Positions 19,296 through 27,646 of a stretch of DNA of 64,000 bases are shown here, piece by piece. Source of the DNA: Christiangramia portivictoriae DSM 23547 (GTDB taxonomy: Bacteria > Bacteroidota > Bacteroidia > Flavobacteriales > Flavobacteriaceae). The position numbers and the translations under genes are program-made. How positions within the stretch are numbered: position 1 is the first letter of the stretch; each line of letters opens with the position of its first letter. The notes under the pieces were generated by a model. That model had not been told where the DNA came from. It did not search any database and was given only the letters and a program-made list of their open reading frames with translations. The stretch lies in assembly GCF_000423045.1 (NCBI RefSeq), contig NZ_KE383972.1, forward strand, positions 1-64,000, read 5' to 3'.

Positions 19296-20015
19296 TTAAA
19301 GCAGGTTCAGTCTTTTCATGAGTTCCGGGCGATTACTGCGGCTAACCGGTACCACATCTTTTTCAATGAGTACGCTATTATCTTCTATATCAATAATATG
19401 TTTGGTATTGATCACGTAAGACCGGTGAATTTTAAGAAACAGGTCATCAGGTAATTTATTCTCGATTTTTTTAAGGGTAGAGTGTACCGTGTAGTTTTTT
19501 TCGAAGGTTTTGATCTGTATATAATCACCTTTAGCCTCTATCAGGTAAATACTCGGAATGTCGATCTTAATGAGTCTGCGATCAATATTTACGTATAGAT
19601 CATTTTCAGTTTTATTAATGTCCGAATTCTTTTCGCCAGGAACTTCCGCAGAGACTTTCGAGAGTTTTGCGTTTTCAGCTTTTTGTACTGCTTTCTTAAA
19701 GCGTTCCGGAGTAATAGGTTTTACCATATAATCCACGATACAATCATATTCAAAAGCTTCTATGGCAAAGCTTCTGTCTGAAGTGGTAAGTATGACATTT
19801 GGCGGATTTTTTAATGTTTGAATAAAGTCAAAACCGGTAAACTCAGGCATGTGGATGTCGAGAAAGATAAGATCCACTTCATGTTGGTTCAGATATTTGA
19901 TCGCTTGCAGGGCATTGCTGAAATCACCAACGAGCTGCAGTTCTTTATGAGTATCAATAAGCTGACTTATGATCATTCTGGCCGTAGCCTCATCATCAAT
20001 AACTAAACATTTCAT
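19296..20015 (-). CDS. LytTR-family response regulator
   Basis: A 239-residue regulator. The receiver (1-120) has D8/D9, phospho-acceptor D53 in IFLDIHMPEF, Thr in LTTSD and Lys in VKPIT. The LytTR DNA-binding domain (about 135-239) shows LIEAKGDYIQIKT, then LFLKIHRSYVINTKHI. It is the last gene of the signalling operon and its likely transcriptional output. It lies 11 bp downstream of the HPt gene, which suggests an HPt-to-LytTR phosphorelay. Confidence 0.92.
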   Translation of the reverse strand: MKCLVIDDEATARMIISQLIDTHKELQLVGDFSNALQAIKYLNQHEVDLIFLDIHMPEFTGFDFIQTLKNPPNVILTTSDRSFAIEAFEYDCIVDYMVKPITPERFKKAVQKAENAKLSKVSAEVPGEKNSDINKTENDLYVNIDRRLIKIDIPSIYLIEAKGDYIQIKTFEKNYTVHSTLKKIENKLPDDLFLKIHRSYVINTKHIIDIEDNSVLIEKDVVPVSRSNRPELMKRLNLL

Positions 20016-20026
20016 GAATTGGTAGT

Positions 20027-20347
20027 TTAAGACTTAGTAATGAAATCGCGCATATTCTGAAGGATCTCGGTGAAGCGTTGGTGCTTACCGGGATCATTCT
20101 CACGGAGCTCTTCTTCATAGATTTCCGCAAAGCGATAACTTTCTTCAAGGCCTAAAATACTAATTTTGTGTTTAAGTTTATGAACATTTGAAGCAGCTTC
20201 CACAAAATTATCCTGTTTAATATTCTCGTGGTAGACAGCTTCTTCCTCTGGAAATTCCTTTTTAACGACGGCAAGGAGTTTGTTTTCAAATTCTTTATCG
20301 CCGCCTGATAGTTGGTGCAGGTAGTTTAGGTTTGGTTGTTCTTTCAT
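20027..20347 (-). CDS. HPt phosphotransfer protein
   Basis: A 106-residue single-domain HPt protein. The predicted phospho-His is H56 in SNVHKLKHKISILG, corresponding to the AHxLKG core of the family, in a four-helix-like helical sequence. Its start overlaps the upstream kinase stop by 4 bp (ATGA), so they are translationally coupled. It would shuttle phosphate between the operon's kinases and receivers. Confidence 0.82.
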   Translation of the reverse strand: MKEQPNLNYLHQLSGGDKEFENKLLAVVKKEFPEEEAVYHENIKQDNFVEAASNVHKLKHKISILGLEESYRFAEIYEEELRENDPGKHQRFTEILQNMRDFITKS

Positions 20348-21378
20348 TTGGGTAAGGTAAAATAAAAACTGGTGCCCAGGTTTTCCTCGCTCTCAAGGCT
20401 AATCTGGCCTCCATAGAAATCCACTACTTTTTTGGCAATGGAAAGTCCGATCCCGGTAGAATTATGGTTTGTATCGATCTTTTCAAAAATCTTAAAAATC
20501 TTATGGTGATGCCGTTGCGGTATTCCTTTTCCTGTATCCTTCACTTCGAATTTCCAAAAATCTCCGGCTTCCTTAGCATTTATTTCTATCTTACCTTCTT
20601 TTTCAATGCTCTTGACAGCGTTATGAATAATATTCTCGAATAACTGTTGTATTCTGAACTTATCTGCTTTGACCACTGGAAGTTCTTCTGAAATTTTTAC
20701 CTGAATACCATCAGGGATCACTAGTAGCTCAACAATTTCCTGTACCAGGTATCTGGTATCCACCTCGTACTTGCTATGGTCTGCCATTTCGATTGTGGAA
20801 TAGTTCAGAATTCCTTCAATAAGCGCGTCCATTTTTTCAACGTTCTTCAGGATCATATCAAAATGTTCTTTCCCTTCTTCGCTCAAACTATCATAATTGT
20901 CTGTTTTAATCCAGGAAATTAACGTGTTAACACTTCTAAGAGGAGACTTGAGATCATGAGATATCATATGAGCATAATCTGTAAGTACCTGGTTTTTGTT
21001 TTCAAGATTTTTTAATAGCTGCTCCTGTTTTCTGGCAGCTTTTTGCAGTTCTTCACTCTGCTCACGTATATGCTCCGCGAGGTCTTTTATCTCGAATTCG
21101 CCGTTCGCTTTCTTGAATTCCTTCAAATTTAAAGCCTGGATAGCGGTAGTGATACTATCAAGAATGTCTTTTTGATACATCACATCTGTACGAAGTTGCT
21201 GGTTTGCTTCAAAAAGTTCATCAGAGCTTATACGCATTGCCCGCTGCAGCATATTGAACTGCTCTTCTTTATCATTGTACGAATCATCAATAGCAGTTAG
21301 AAAGGCCTTCATTTTAGGGTCTTCCAGGGCCTTTTTGTCCAGGTACCTGTTTACCTGGCGTTGCAACAAACTATTCAT
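20344..21378 (-). CDS. Soluble sensor histidine kinase
   Basis: A 344-residue cytoplasmic kinase with no membrane segment. The N-terminal ~125 residues are helical and coiled-coil-like. The HisKA H-box is DYAHMISHDLKSPLRSV, followed by a HATPase_c domain with the N-box QLFENIIHNAVKSI, G1 VKDTGKGIP and G2 GIGLSIAKKVV. It has no sensor domain of its own, so it probably takes input from the FIST protein encoded immediately upstream, whose stop it overlaps by 4 bp. That pairing is the arrangement reported for NosP-associated kinases. Confidence 0.9.
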   Translation of the reverse strand: MNSLLQRQVNRYLDKKALEDPKMKAFLTAIDDSYNDKEEQFNMLQRAMRISSDELFEANQQLRTDVMYQKDILDSITTAIQALNLKEFKKANGEFEIKDLAEHIREQSEELQKAARKQEQLLKNLENKNQVLTDYAHMISHDLKSPLRSVNTLISWIKTDNYDSLSEEGKEHFDMILKNVEKMDALIEGILNYSTIEMADHSKYEVDTRYLVQEIVELLVIPDGIQVKISEELPVVKADKFRIQQLFENIIHNAVKSIEKEGKIEINAKEAGDFWKFEVKDTGKGIPQRHHHKIFKIFEKIDTNHNSTGIGLSIAKKVVDFYGGQISLESEENLGTSFYFTLPK

Positions 21379-22502
21379 TCGCTTAGTAGGGTTAGAGTCA
21401 TGGTTTGATTATGTAGGGAACCGAGGCTTTCGCCATAGAATGGTGCGATTTCACCGTAAGAATAGAAGCCACCAACAGTGACATCCTTACCTATGACGTT
21501 GATAACTTCTTCGATCTCTTCTTCTGCGCGCTGGCTTAAAACAAGTTTACGACCTATACAGCTCACAAGAATAGCCAGTTCGGGGGACTTTTTCCTGTCT
21601 TGATTGGCTAGCGCTGCGGCTTCCTGAGCTCCGTTCAGCAGGGCATCAGCAGAGGCCATCATCAATTGAACCCTGGAACCCTGAGGCACATCACCGGCCA
21701 GGATCATGGAATTATTCTCCCGGTTAATGTTTAAAATCGTGCGTACTACCGGATGTTTTTTACCTTCTTCCCGAACGTAGAGAGGATAGAAGAGAGAAGA
21801 CTGAGGTAGCTCGGCAGACTTTTCTCCCAGATATTTTGAATACAGATCAAGGGCAGGTTGTCCATCCAGTTCAAACAGGATGTTCTTTTCAGATCTTGTA
21901 ATAAGTCTTTCCGGACCAAATGGGATCCATCCACCCACACTGGCAAATGAAACTTCAAGGTTATCACCGTAAAATCCAATGGCGACCACTTCTCCTTCTT
22001 TCGCGGCGTTTAAACCCGCCAGCGTTTTTTCGAAACGAGGACCATCACCACACATCCCGCCTGTAACACAAAATTGTTTACTTTCTTCATGTTCCAGACC
22101 ACGCAGGAGGTCGCTGCCGTTTATAAAACTTCCTTCAGAAATAACAAAAACATGGCGAAGGTTATTTTGATCCAGGCTGGAGATAAGATGTTTGCCTAGC
22201 GCCACACCATCCATGTTAAACTCATGGATGTTTGCAGTTTTTATATTGAAATGTGATTTTTTTAGATCTATAAAAGTGGCAACTGCTTCATTCTCACTAA
22301 TTCTGTCACCAAGGATTTCTCCGGCCGCAGTTCCAAAAACAAGGTTGTTATAAGGAAACTGTATTTTACAATCTTCGATAAAAGCTGACTCCTCAAGAAG
22401 ATGCCTATCACCAAAAATCAGCACGATGGGATTTACTAGCTCTGAGGGTTCTTTCCTGAATTTCCAGACTCCGGCTTCATATTTTGCCTGTACTACTTTC
22501 AT
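21375..22502 (-). CDS. FIST-domain sensor protein (NosP-type candidate)
   Basis: A 375-residue protein covering FIST_N (about 25-215: PIVLIFGDRHLLEE, FGTAAGEILG, FVISEGSFINGSDLLRGL, VTGGMCGDG) and FIST_C (about 216-365: LYPLYVRE..., ILAGDVPQGSRVQLM, LVSCIGRKLVL, VGGFYSYGEIAP). Some FIST proteins (NosP) bind haem and sense nitric oxide; others bind small ligands. It sits between two kinase genes with 4-bp overlaps at both ends. The H-NOX gene in the same operon strengthens a nitric-oxide link, but haem binding here is unproven. Confidence 0.9.
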   Translation of the reverse strand: MKVVQAKYEAGVWKFRKEPSELVNPIVLIFGDRHLLEESAFIEDCKIQFPYNNLVFGTAAGEILGDRISENEAVATFIDLKKSHFNIKTANIHEFNMDGVALGKHLISSLDQNNLRHVFVISEGSFINGSDLLRGLEHEESKQFCVTGGMCGDGPRFEKTLAGLNAAKEGEVVAIGFYGDNLEVSFASVGGWIPFGPERLITRSEKNILFELDGQPALDLYSKYLGEKSAELPQSSLFYPLYVREEGKKHPVVRTILNINRENNSMILAGDVPQGSRVQLMMASADALLNGAQEAAALANQDRKKSPELAILVSCIGRKLVLSQRAEEEIEEVINVIGKDVTVGGFYSYGEIAPFYGESLGSLHNQTMTLTLLSE

Positions 22503-24871
22503 GATGACTTTTTAATACTGAAATTGAACGTGGTACCAACTCCTGGAGTGCTTTCCAGCCAGACCCTGCCTTTATAAAGATCAATGATCTTGCGTACGAT
22601 ACTCAGGCCAATGCCGGTTGATTTTTTATGGTCTGATGCGGTATTAAAGATCTGGAAAATCCGGTCATGCTGATCTTCCGGAATACCTATTCCATTATCT
22701 TTTACTGAAAATATATATTCTCTGGAATTTTCTTCAACATCAACTTCAACGATTCCCTTTTCTTTGTCTATATAGTTTACAGCATTTGAAATAATATTCT
22801 GAAACAATTGCTGGATCCTGGTAGTATCTGCATTAATAACCGGTAACTTATTTTTGATGGTTATCTTGATATGCTCAGGAATATAAATCATCGCAATGAT
22901 GTCTTCCACCAGAGCCTGAACATCCACAACTTCCACGCTGGCAGAGCTGCGATCTATACTGGAATATTTCAGAATGTTTTCGATAAGGTGGTCCATCTTC
23001 TCTATCTTATCCTGCATAAGATCAAGATTTACCAGGCTGTCTTTTCCCAGCTGGTGCTTGAAATCTTCCCTGGTCCAGCTAAGAAGCGCTGAAATATTCC
23101 GTAGAGGTGATTTTAAATCATGGGAAACAATATGTGCGTAATCGTTTAATTCCTGGTTTTGGGTTTCAAGGTCTTTGAGTAGCTCAACCTGTTTGTCTTC
23201 GAGGTTTTTACGATCTGTGATATCCAGATGGATCACAATAGATCCTACCATTTCACCTTTCATATTGTAGTTGGGAGTACCACTTATGATCCAGGTACGT
23301 TCTTCTCCCTGTTTATTTATGATATTTACTTCATAGCTGTTGGAAATACTGGTTTCCCGGATATCTGAATCGCTTCCAAATTGAGCTTTGGACTCTTCAG
23401 TTAAAAGTAGTTCTCCAGGATTTTTACCTAATAGTTCCTTTTCGGTATAGCCGCTTATATTCTGAAAGCTCTGGTTGGCCATTAGAACCTTGTCTTCAGT
23501 GTCCACTTCAACCAGACCAAGATTCATATTAGCGATGATATTACTGTATTTATCTTTCTGAGCTTTAAGGGATTCTTTATAGCGTTTTCTAATGGTAATA
23601 TCATCATAGCTCCATAAATGACCTTTATATACACCATCACTGAAAATAGGGATATAGCTACGCTCCAGGTAGCGTCCATCAGCCATGGCCAGCTCTTCAC
23701 CAATAACTGTTTTACGATCTCTAACTCGCATTTCCACATGTTTTACAAACTTCTCAGGTTCTGCAAACAGATTTTTGGACTGTTCAGCAGCACTGGAACA
23801 ATCGGCACCAGTTAGAGCTGCAGGAGGAGCTGGGATTTCGAACAGATCGCAAAATCGTTGATTGGTAAGACTTATTTTTCTATTCTCATCTTCCAGTAAG
23901 ACCGCACTCTGCATGTTCATGATAAGCGTGGACATTCTATTTTCAGACTGCTTCAGTTTATTGCTGGCTTCCTTACGCTCTGTAATGTCTTCCAAGGTGG
24001 CTACCAGGTATTCGGTATCACCATTTTCATCTGGTACGGCTGTTACGGTAGTATTTGCCCAAAGCAGAGAGCCATTTTTTCTGAAATAGCGTTTTTCGAT
24101 CTGGTATGTGTTGATTTCACCGGCGAAAAGTTTTTTTCTCAATTCCAGTGTTTCTTCACGATGGTCTGGATGGGTGATCTGGCCTACATCGATCTTCTCA
24201 AATTCTTCAGGCGTGTATCCAAACATCCTGCTCATTGCCGAATTGACCATTAATAGTCCACCATCAATCGACCTGGACAGCGAAACACCAATGGGGGAAT
24301 TTCCGAAGATGATGTCCAGCTGTCTCTTTTGATGCTGCATTTGTCGCTTGATAGCGGTTTCCTGGGTGATATCCCTGGCAATACCTTGCGCAGCAATTGG
24401 TTCACCTTTAGTATTGTAAATGATGCTGGCATTGATCTGGACGATCTTTTCTTCACCCTTTTTAGTCATGATGACCGCACGATAATTGTTAAACTTGCCG
24501 TGGATAGTAAGTTCTCGAAAGGCTTCGAATGTATATTCTTTGTACTGGTCCTTTACAAGCCCAATCAGGTTCACCGCCTCTTCATCTGGATCAAAACCAA
24601 GAAGATCCTTGGCTGCCTGGTTCATTCTAATCACATCGCCTGAAAGTTCCATGACGATAAAGGCATCGATCAAAGTTTCAAAAACACCCTCGAGCTCAGA
24701 TGTTTTCCTATTCAGTGTTTCCTCGAGTCGTAAATTAGATTGCCGTAAGGCTTCAGAAACATTATAGAGCTCCAGAGATTTCTGCTCCAATATGGCTTCA
24801 GCGGCCTTTCGGGCAGCTCTTTCGCGCATGAGGGCACGCTCCAGGATTTCAACGTTTTTAACTGACTGCAT
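22499..24871 (-). CDS. Multi-PAS soluble histidine kinase
   Basis: A 790-residue kinase with no membrane segment. An N-terminal coiled coil (about 1-60, RERAARKAAEAILEQKS) is followed by about four PAS/PAC modules (roughly 61-175, 180-300, 305-425, 430-555; for example LGFDPDEEAVNLIGL, FGYTPEEFEKID, ISGYTEKELLGKNP). Then comes HisKA with DYAHIVSHDLKSPLRNI and HATPase_c with QLFQNIISNAVNYI, VKDNGIGIP and GIGLSIVRK. The coiled-coil start resembles kinases that receive signals from an H-NOX partner, and the H-NOX gene overlaps it upstream by 14 bp. The kinase core closely resembles that of the 20344-21378 gene. Confidence 0.9.
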   Translation of the reverse strand: MQSVKNVEILERALMRERAARKAAEAILEQKSLELYNVSEALRQSNLRLEETLNRKTSELEGVFETLIDAFIVMELSGDVIRMNQAAKDLLGFDPDEEAVNLIGLVKDQYKEYTFEAFRELTIHGKFNNYRAVIMTKKGEEKIVQINASIIYNTKGEPIAAQGIARDITQETAIKRQMQHQKRQLDIIFGNSPIGVSLSRSIDGGLLMVNSAMSRMFGYTPEEFEKIDVGQITHPDHREETLELRKKLFAGEINTYQIEKRYFRKNGSLLWANTTVTAVPDENGDTEYLVATLEDITERKEASNKLKQSENRMSTLIMNMQSAVLLEDENRKISLTNQRFCDLFEIPAPPAALTGADCSSAAEQSKNLFAEPEKFVKHVEMRVRDRKTVIGEELAMADGRYLERSYIPIFSDGVYKGHLWSYDDITIRKRYKESLKAQKDKYSNIIANMNLGLVEVDTEDKVLMANQSFQNISGYTEKELLGKNPGELLLTEESKAQFGSDSDIRETSISNSYEVNIINKQGEERTWIISGTPNYNMKGEMVGSIVIHLDITDRKNLEDKQVELLKDLETQNQELNDYAHIVSHDLKSPLRNISALLSWTREDFKHQLGKDSLVNLDLMQDKIEKMDHLIENILKYSSIDRSSASVEVVDVQALVEDIIAMIYIPEHIKITIKNKLPVINADTTRIQQLFQNIISNAVNYIDKEKGIVEVDVEENSREYIFSVKDNGIGIPEDQHDRIFQIFNTASDHKKSTGIGLSIVRKIIDLYKGRVWLESTPGVGTTFNFSIKKSS

Positions 24872-25412
24872 ATCCCGCTTTGTGGATTTTAAATCTTACC
24901 TGGGTACCATCCTCCTGGACTTTTTCCAGATTTATCCGGGAATTTTCGTGGTAATGTTCGAAAGTTTTTTCCATAAGAGCTTTCGCAAACATATACATCG
25001 ATCTATCTGAATAATACATCATTTCGAGTGAATGCTCATCCTGATGTATGATCCGAAAAGTAGGCAACTCAGCTCCGGGATATAATTTTCTAACCTCTAC
25101 ATGAATATGATTTTCAATAGATGCAAGCATTTCCAGGGGGCCGCTGTACAGGTTGAAAATGTTTTTATGATTCTTTTCCAGCATCGCGAAAAAAGTTTTT
25201 CCGTAGGCGTATAAAAGCTCATCAACACTCAGTTTCGTTTTTTCTGAAAGCTTTACAATGAGACTTTGCATTTCTATAAAATCATAGGTCCCAACTGAAG
25301 TATAAATTCCTCCTGAAGCCAGGTTGGATTCATTGATGATTTCATCCAGAACTTCAAAGCCAAACTCTCTTTCGACCATTTCCAGAAATTCAGTAAAAAC
25401 AATTCCTTTCAT
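24858..25412 (-). CDS. H-NOX haem nitric-oxide/oxygen sensor
   Basis: A 184-residue H-NOX protein of the expected length. It starts MKGIVFTEFLEMVEREFG, the family N-terminus. The proximal haem ligand is probably H104 in NHIHVEVRKLYPGAELP, with conserved prolines after it. The haem-propionate motif YxSxR is intact as Y133-S135-R137 (YYSDR). H-NOX proteins bind NO and inhibit or switch a partner kinase or cyclase. Its gene overlaps the multi-PAS kinase by 14 bp and follows a receiver gene, the classic bacterial H-NOX/kinase arrangement. Confidence 0.92.
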   Translation of the reverse strand: MKGIVFTEFLEMVEREFGFEVLDEIINESNLASGGIYTSVGTYDFIEMQSLIVKLSEKTKLSVDELLYAYGKTFFAMLEKNHKNIFNLYSGPLEMLASIENHIHVEVRKLYPGAELPTFRIIHQDEHSLEMMYYSDRSMYMFAKALMEKTFEHYHENSRINLEKVQEDGTQVRFKIHKAGYAVS

Positions 25413-25413
25413 A

Positions 25414-25827
25414 TTATACTTTAATTAGTTCATTAATGCTCCAGTAATCCAGTACACTTTTTAACTTATAAACATAGTCATCATACTTCAAGGGCTTGAT
25501 GATATAACCCGCGATTCCAATATTAAAACATTCCAGTAGGTCCTTCCTGTTATTTGAAGTCGTTAAAATCACAGTAGGAATATATTTTAGCGTTTCGTCC
25601 TGTTTTAAGATACTAAGAAATTCGATACCATTCATTTTAGGCATATTCAAGTCCAGCAGAATGATCTCGGGTAAACGATCCTTTTGTTTCAAAAACTCCA
25701 ATGCCTCTTCACCATCTCTGGCATTATGAACCACATGCTTTAATTCTACTGAATTCAGAGTGCGGTTGAGTTTCATCACCTCAATTTCATCATCTTCGAT
25801 AAAAAGGATATTTAACTTACGTTTCAT
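25414..25827 (-). CDS. Single-domain response regulator (Rcp1/CheY-like)
   Basis: A 137-residue stand-alone receiver with acidic residues E11-D12-D13, phospho-acceptor D59 in IILLDLNMPKMNG, TTS after the fourth strand and Lys in IKPLKYDD. No output domain. It heads the signalling operon one base before the H-NOX start, so it is a probable phosphate sink or relay component for the kinases in the same operon. Confidence 0.9.
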   Translation of the reverse strand: MKRKLNILFIEDDEIEVMKLNRTLNSVELKHVVHNARDGEEALEFLKQKDRLPEIILLDLNMPKMNGIEFLSILKQDETLKYIPTVILTTSNNRKDLLECFNIGIAGYIIKPLKYDDYVYKLKSVLDYWSINELIKV

Positions 25828-26240
25828 AGGGAATTAGTTTAGACAATCAAAGATGACATAATAGTTGAGTATTACGTCCTTAATTCGATTAAGCATGCGT
25901 TAGCTTCGCTCAACTACATTTAAGTGTAGACCAATAGACCTAATTCGAAAAAAGCCGGTCGAAATACCTATTCCACGCTGATTGTTATAGGAACGTCGTC
26001 AGCATACCTGTATAACGAAGATTACGGTTCCCCCGATTGCACCATTTTGATAATTAAATGTATGGAACTTGAAATTATGCTTGTTCCATCTTCTGATTAC
26101 TGAAAAACGCTCTAAAGTTACATGTAATATAGAAAGATTTTTCTTACTCTATTTTTAGATTCATCAAATTTATCAATTGAAATGTATAATTATTTACTGT
26201 TTAACGACCTATTGCGTATATTTCAGTTTAAATCTAGGGC
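25828..26240. other. Divergent intergenic region
   Basis: About 410 bp between the minus-strand NO-sensing operon and the plus-strand synthase operon, and therefore the likely control region for both. No perfect TTG/TAnnTTTG pair is visible; a CATCTTTG box (minus strand, about 25846-25853) comes close. No ORF or RNA gene was recognised. Confidence 0.5.
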
Positions 26241-26597
26241 ATGCGAAAAGTGCTGGTGATCCAGGAGGATCTTATAATTTTAAAGATTTTAGAAAGGCTT
26301 GTAACCGTGAATCATTTTGATTGCAAGGCTATTAGGTCTCTGGATGCTCTTACAATAGAAGATCAGCAAAGTGATTTTGAATTCATCATCACAGACATAC
26401 TTTTCGAAGGGATCGCGCCTTTGGAGTTCGTCGCCCAGGTGCAGGAGATTATTCCACATAAAAATTTACTGGTAGTAACGAACATGGGTCAGGATAAGAT
26501 TAAGAAGGAAATTTTCGCACTGAAGGATATTACAGGATTTTATGCCGTGCCCATAGATCTAGACGAAATTGAAGCTACAATCCAGGCCTACTCATGA
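26241..26597 (+). CDS. Degenerate response-regulator receiver protein
   Basis: A 118-residue receiver-like protein. It keeps an acidic pair (E9, D10), the acceptor-position Asp (D52 in IITDILFEG) and a Thr in VVTNMG. The conserved Lys of the KP motif is missing (AVPIDLDEI). It may be a pseudo-receiver that senses state without a normal phosphorylation switch. It starts an operon with the HEAT-repeat protein and GT2 synthase (4-bp ATGA overlap downstream), so it is likely a regulatory subunit of that unit. Confidence 0.78.
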   Translation: MRKVLVIQEDLIILKILERLVTVNHFDCKAIRSLDALTIEDQQSDFEFIITDILFEGIAPLEFVAQVQEIIPHKNLLVVTNMGQDKIKKEIFALKDITGFYAVPIDLDEIEATIQAYS

Positions 26598-27646
26598 CCG
26601 AAGCAGGAGTCTTACTATTCATACAATGCGTGCTGGCGATCCTGGTGATCTACTGGATCTCCATTGCGATAACCATGGTATACAGGAAGAATCGTATGCG
26701 CGCTCTTGAGCGTATCGAACATACTTTTGCTGATATTGTTAGTCGTTATCTTTATAACAATGAAGATGATCCCTTACTTATAAGTGAGATCAATGATCGT
26801 CTTAAAGCCGTTGGAATTCGTAAGGGTAATCGAAATAACGTGCAATATCTTATTCGTTTAATGATTCGTACACAACGCACCATTCTGGGAGAGAATTACT
26901 ACAAACTAAAAAAGTTGTATGCTCAAATTCCTCCTTACAACGCCTCTTTTACAAAGATTTCCAAATGGGGATGGTATTCCAGAGCTCGAGGGATTCGCGA
27001 GATATACGAAATGAATCAGTCCCAGTATATGAATGAGGTTTTTAAGTTTCAGAATAACAAAAACGTTTTTGTACGTAGGGAAGCACAGATTGCGATGGTT
27101 GTATTCATGGGATGGGAATCTCTGCGATTTCTGCCATACCTTAAACGGAATATAACCCTCTGGCAACAAATCAAGATCGTTGAGAAATTATACGACCTGT
27201 ATCCTAAACCAGAAATGAAATGGTTAAAAAGAGCTTATAAGACCGATAAGCTCTTTGGTAAGAAATTGCTCATGCGTATCATAAGAAAATTTGAACTGCA
27301 TACTGAAATTCCTTTTATTATGGAACATCTTGAACATCCAGATTATGAGGTCCGTGAAACGGCAATCTACTGTATCCAGACCTTTGCCTTGTCTACGGAA
27401 AGAATGGACTATATCAAGGATGTTTATGAAAGAGTAGCCAATCCTGTACAGCAGGCCCAGCTTTTAAACTATATATATGAAAATTCTGATATTGATGTGG
27501 ACTTCTACCTAAGACAGCTTCATGGAGATAATGATGAACTTAAACTAAACGTCGCTGAAATTTTATGGAATAACGGGCATAAGGAGAAAGTCCAGGAATT
27601 CTATTACCAGCAATACCCTGAAAATTCAAATTTAAATGTTGAATAA
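26594..27646 (+). CDS. Membrane-anchored HEAT-repeat protein
   Basis: A 350-residue protein with one N-terminal membrane helix (residues 6-26, LFIQCVLAILVIYWISIAITM) followed by an all-helical cytoplasmic region with HEAT-like pairs (VRREAQIAMVVFMGWESLRFL, YEVRETAIYCIQTFAL, ELKLNVAEILWNNG). Such repeats are protein-binding scaffolds. It overlaps the preceding receiver by 4 bp and the GT2 synthase by 11 bp. It probably bridges the regulator and the synthase at the inner membrane; that role is inferred from gene order. Confidence 0.8.
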   Translation: MTEAGVLLFIQCVLAILVIYWISIAITMVYRKNRMRALERIEHTFADIVSRYLYNNEDDPLLISEINDRLKAVGIRKGNRNNVQYLIRLMIRTQRTILGENYYKLKKLYAQIPPYNASFTKISKWGWYSRARGIREIYEMNQSQYMNEVFKFQNNKNVFVRREAQIAMVVFMGWESLRFLPYLKRNITLWQQIKIVEKLYDLYPKPEMKWLKRAYKTDKLFGKKLLMRIIRKFELHTEIPFIMEHLEHPDYEVRETAIYCIQTFALSTERMDYIKDVYERVANPVQQAQLLNYIYENSDIDVDFYLRQLHGDNDELKLNVAEILWNNGHKEKVQEFYYQQYPENSNLNVE

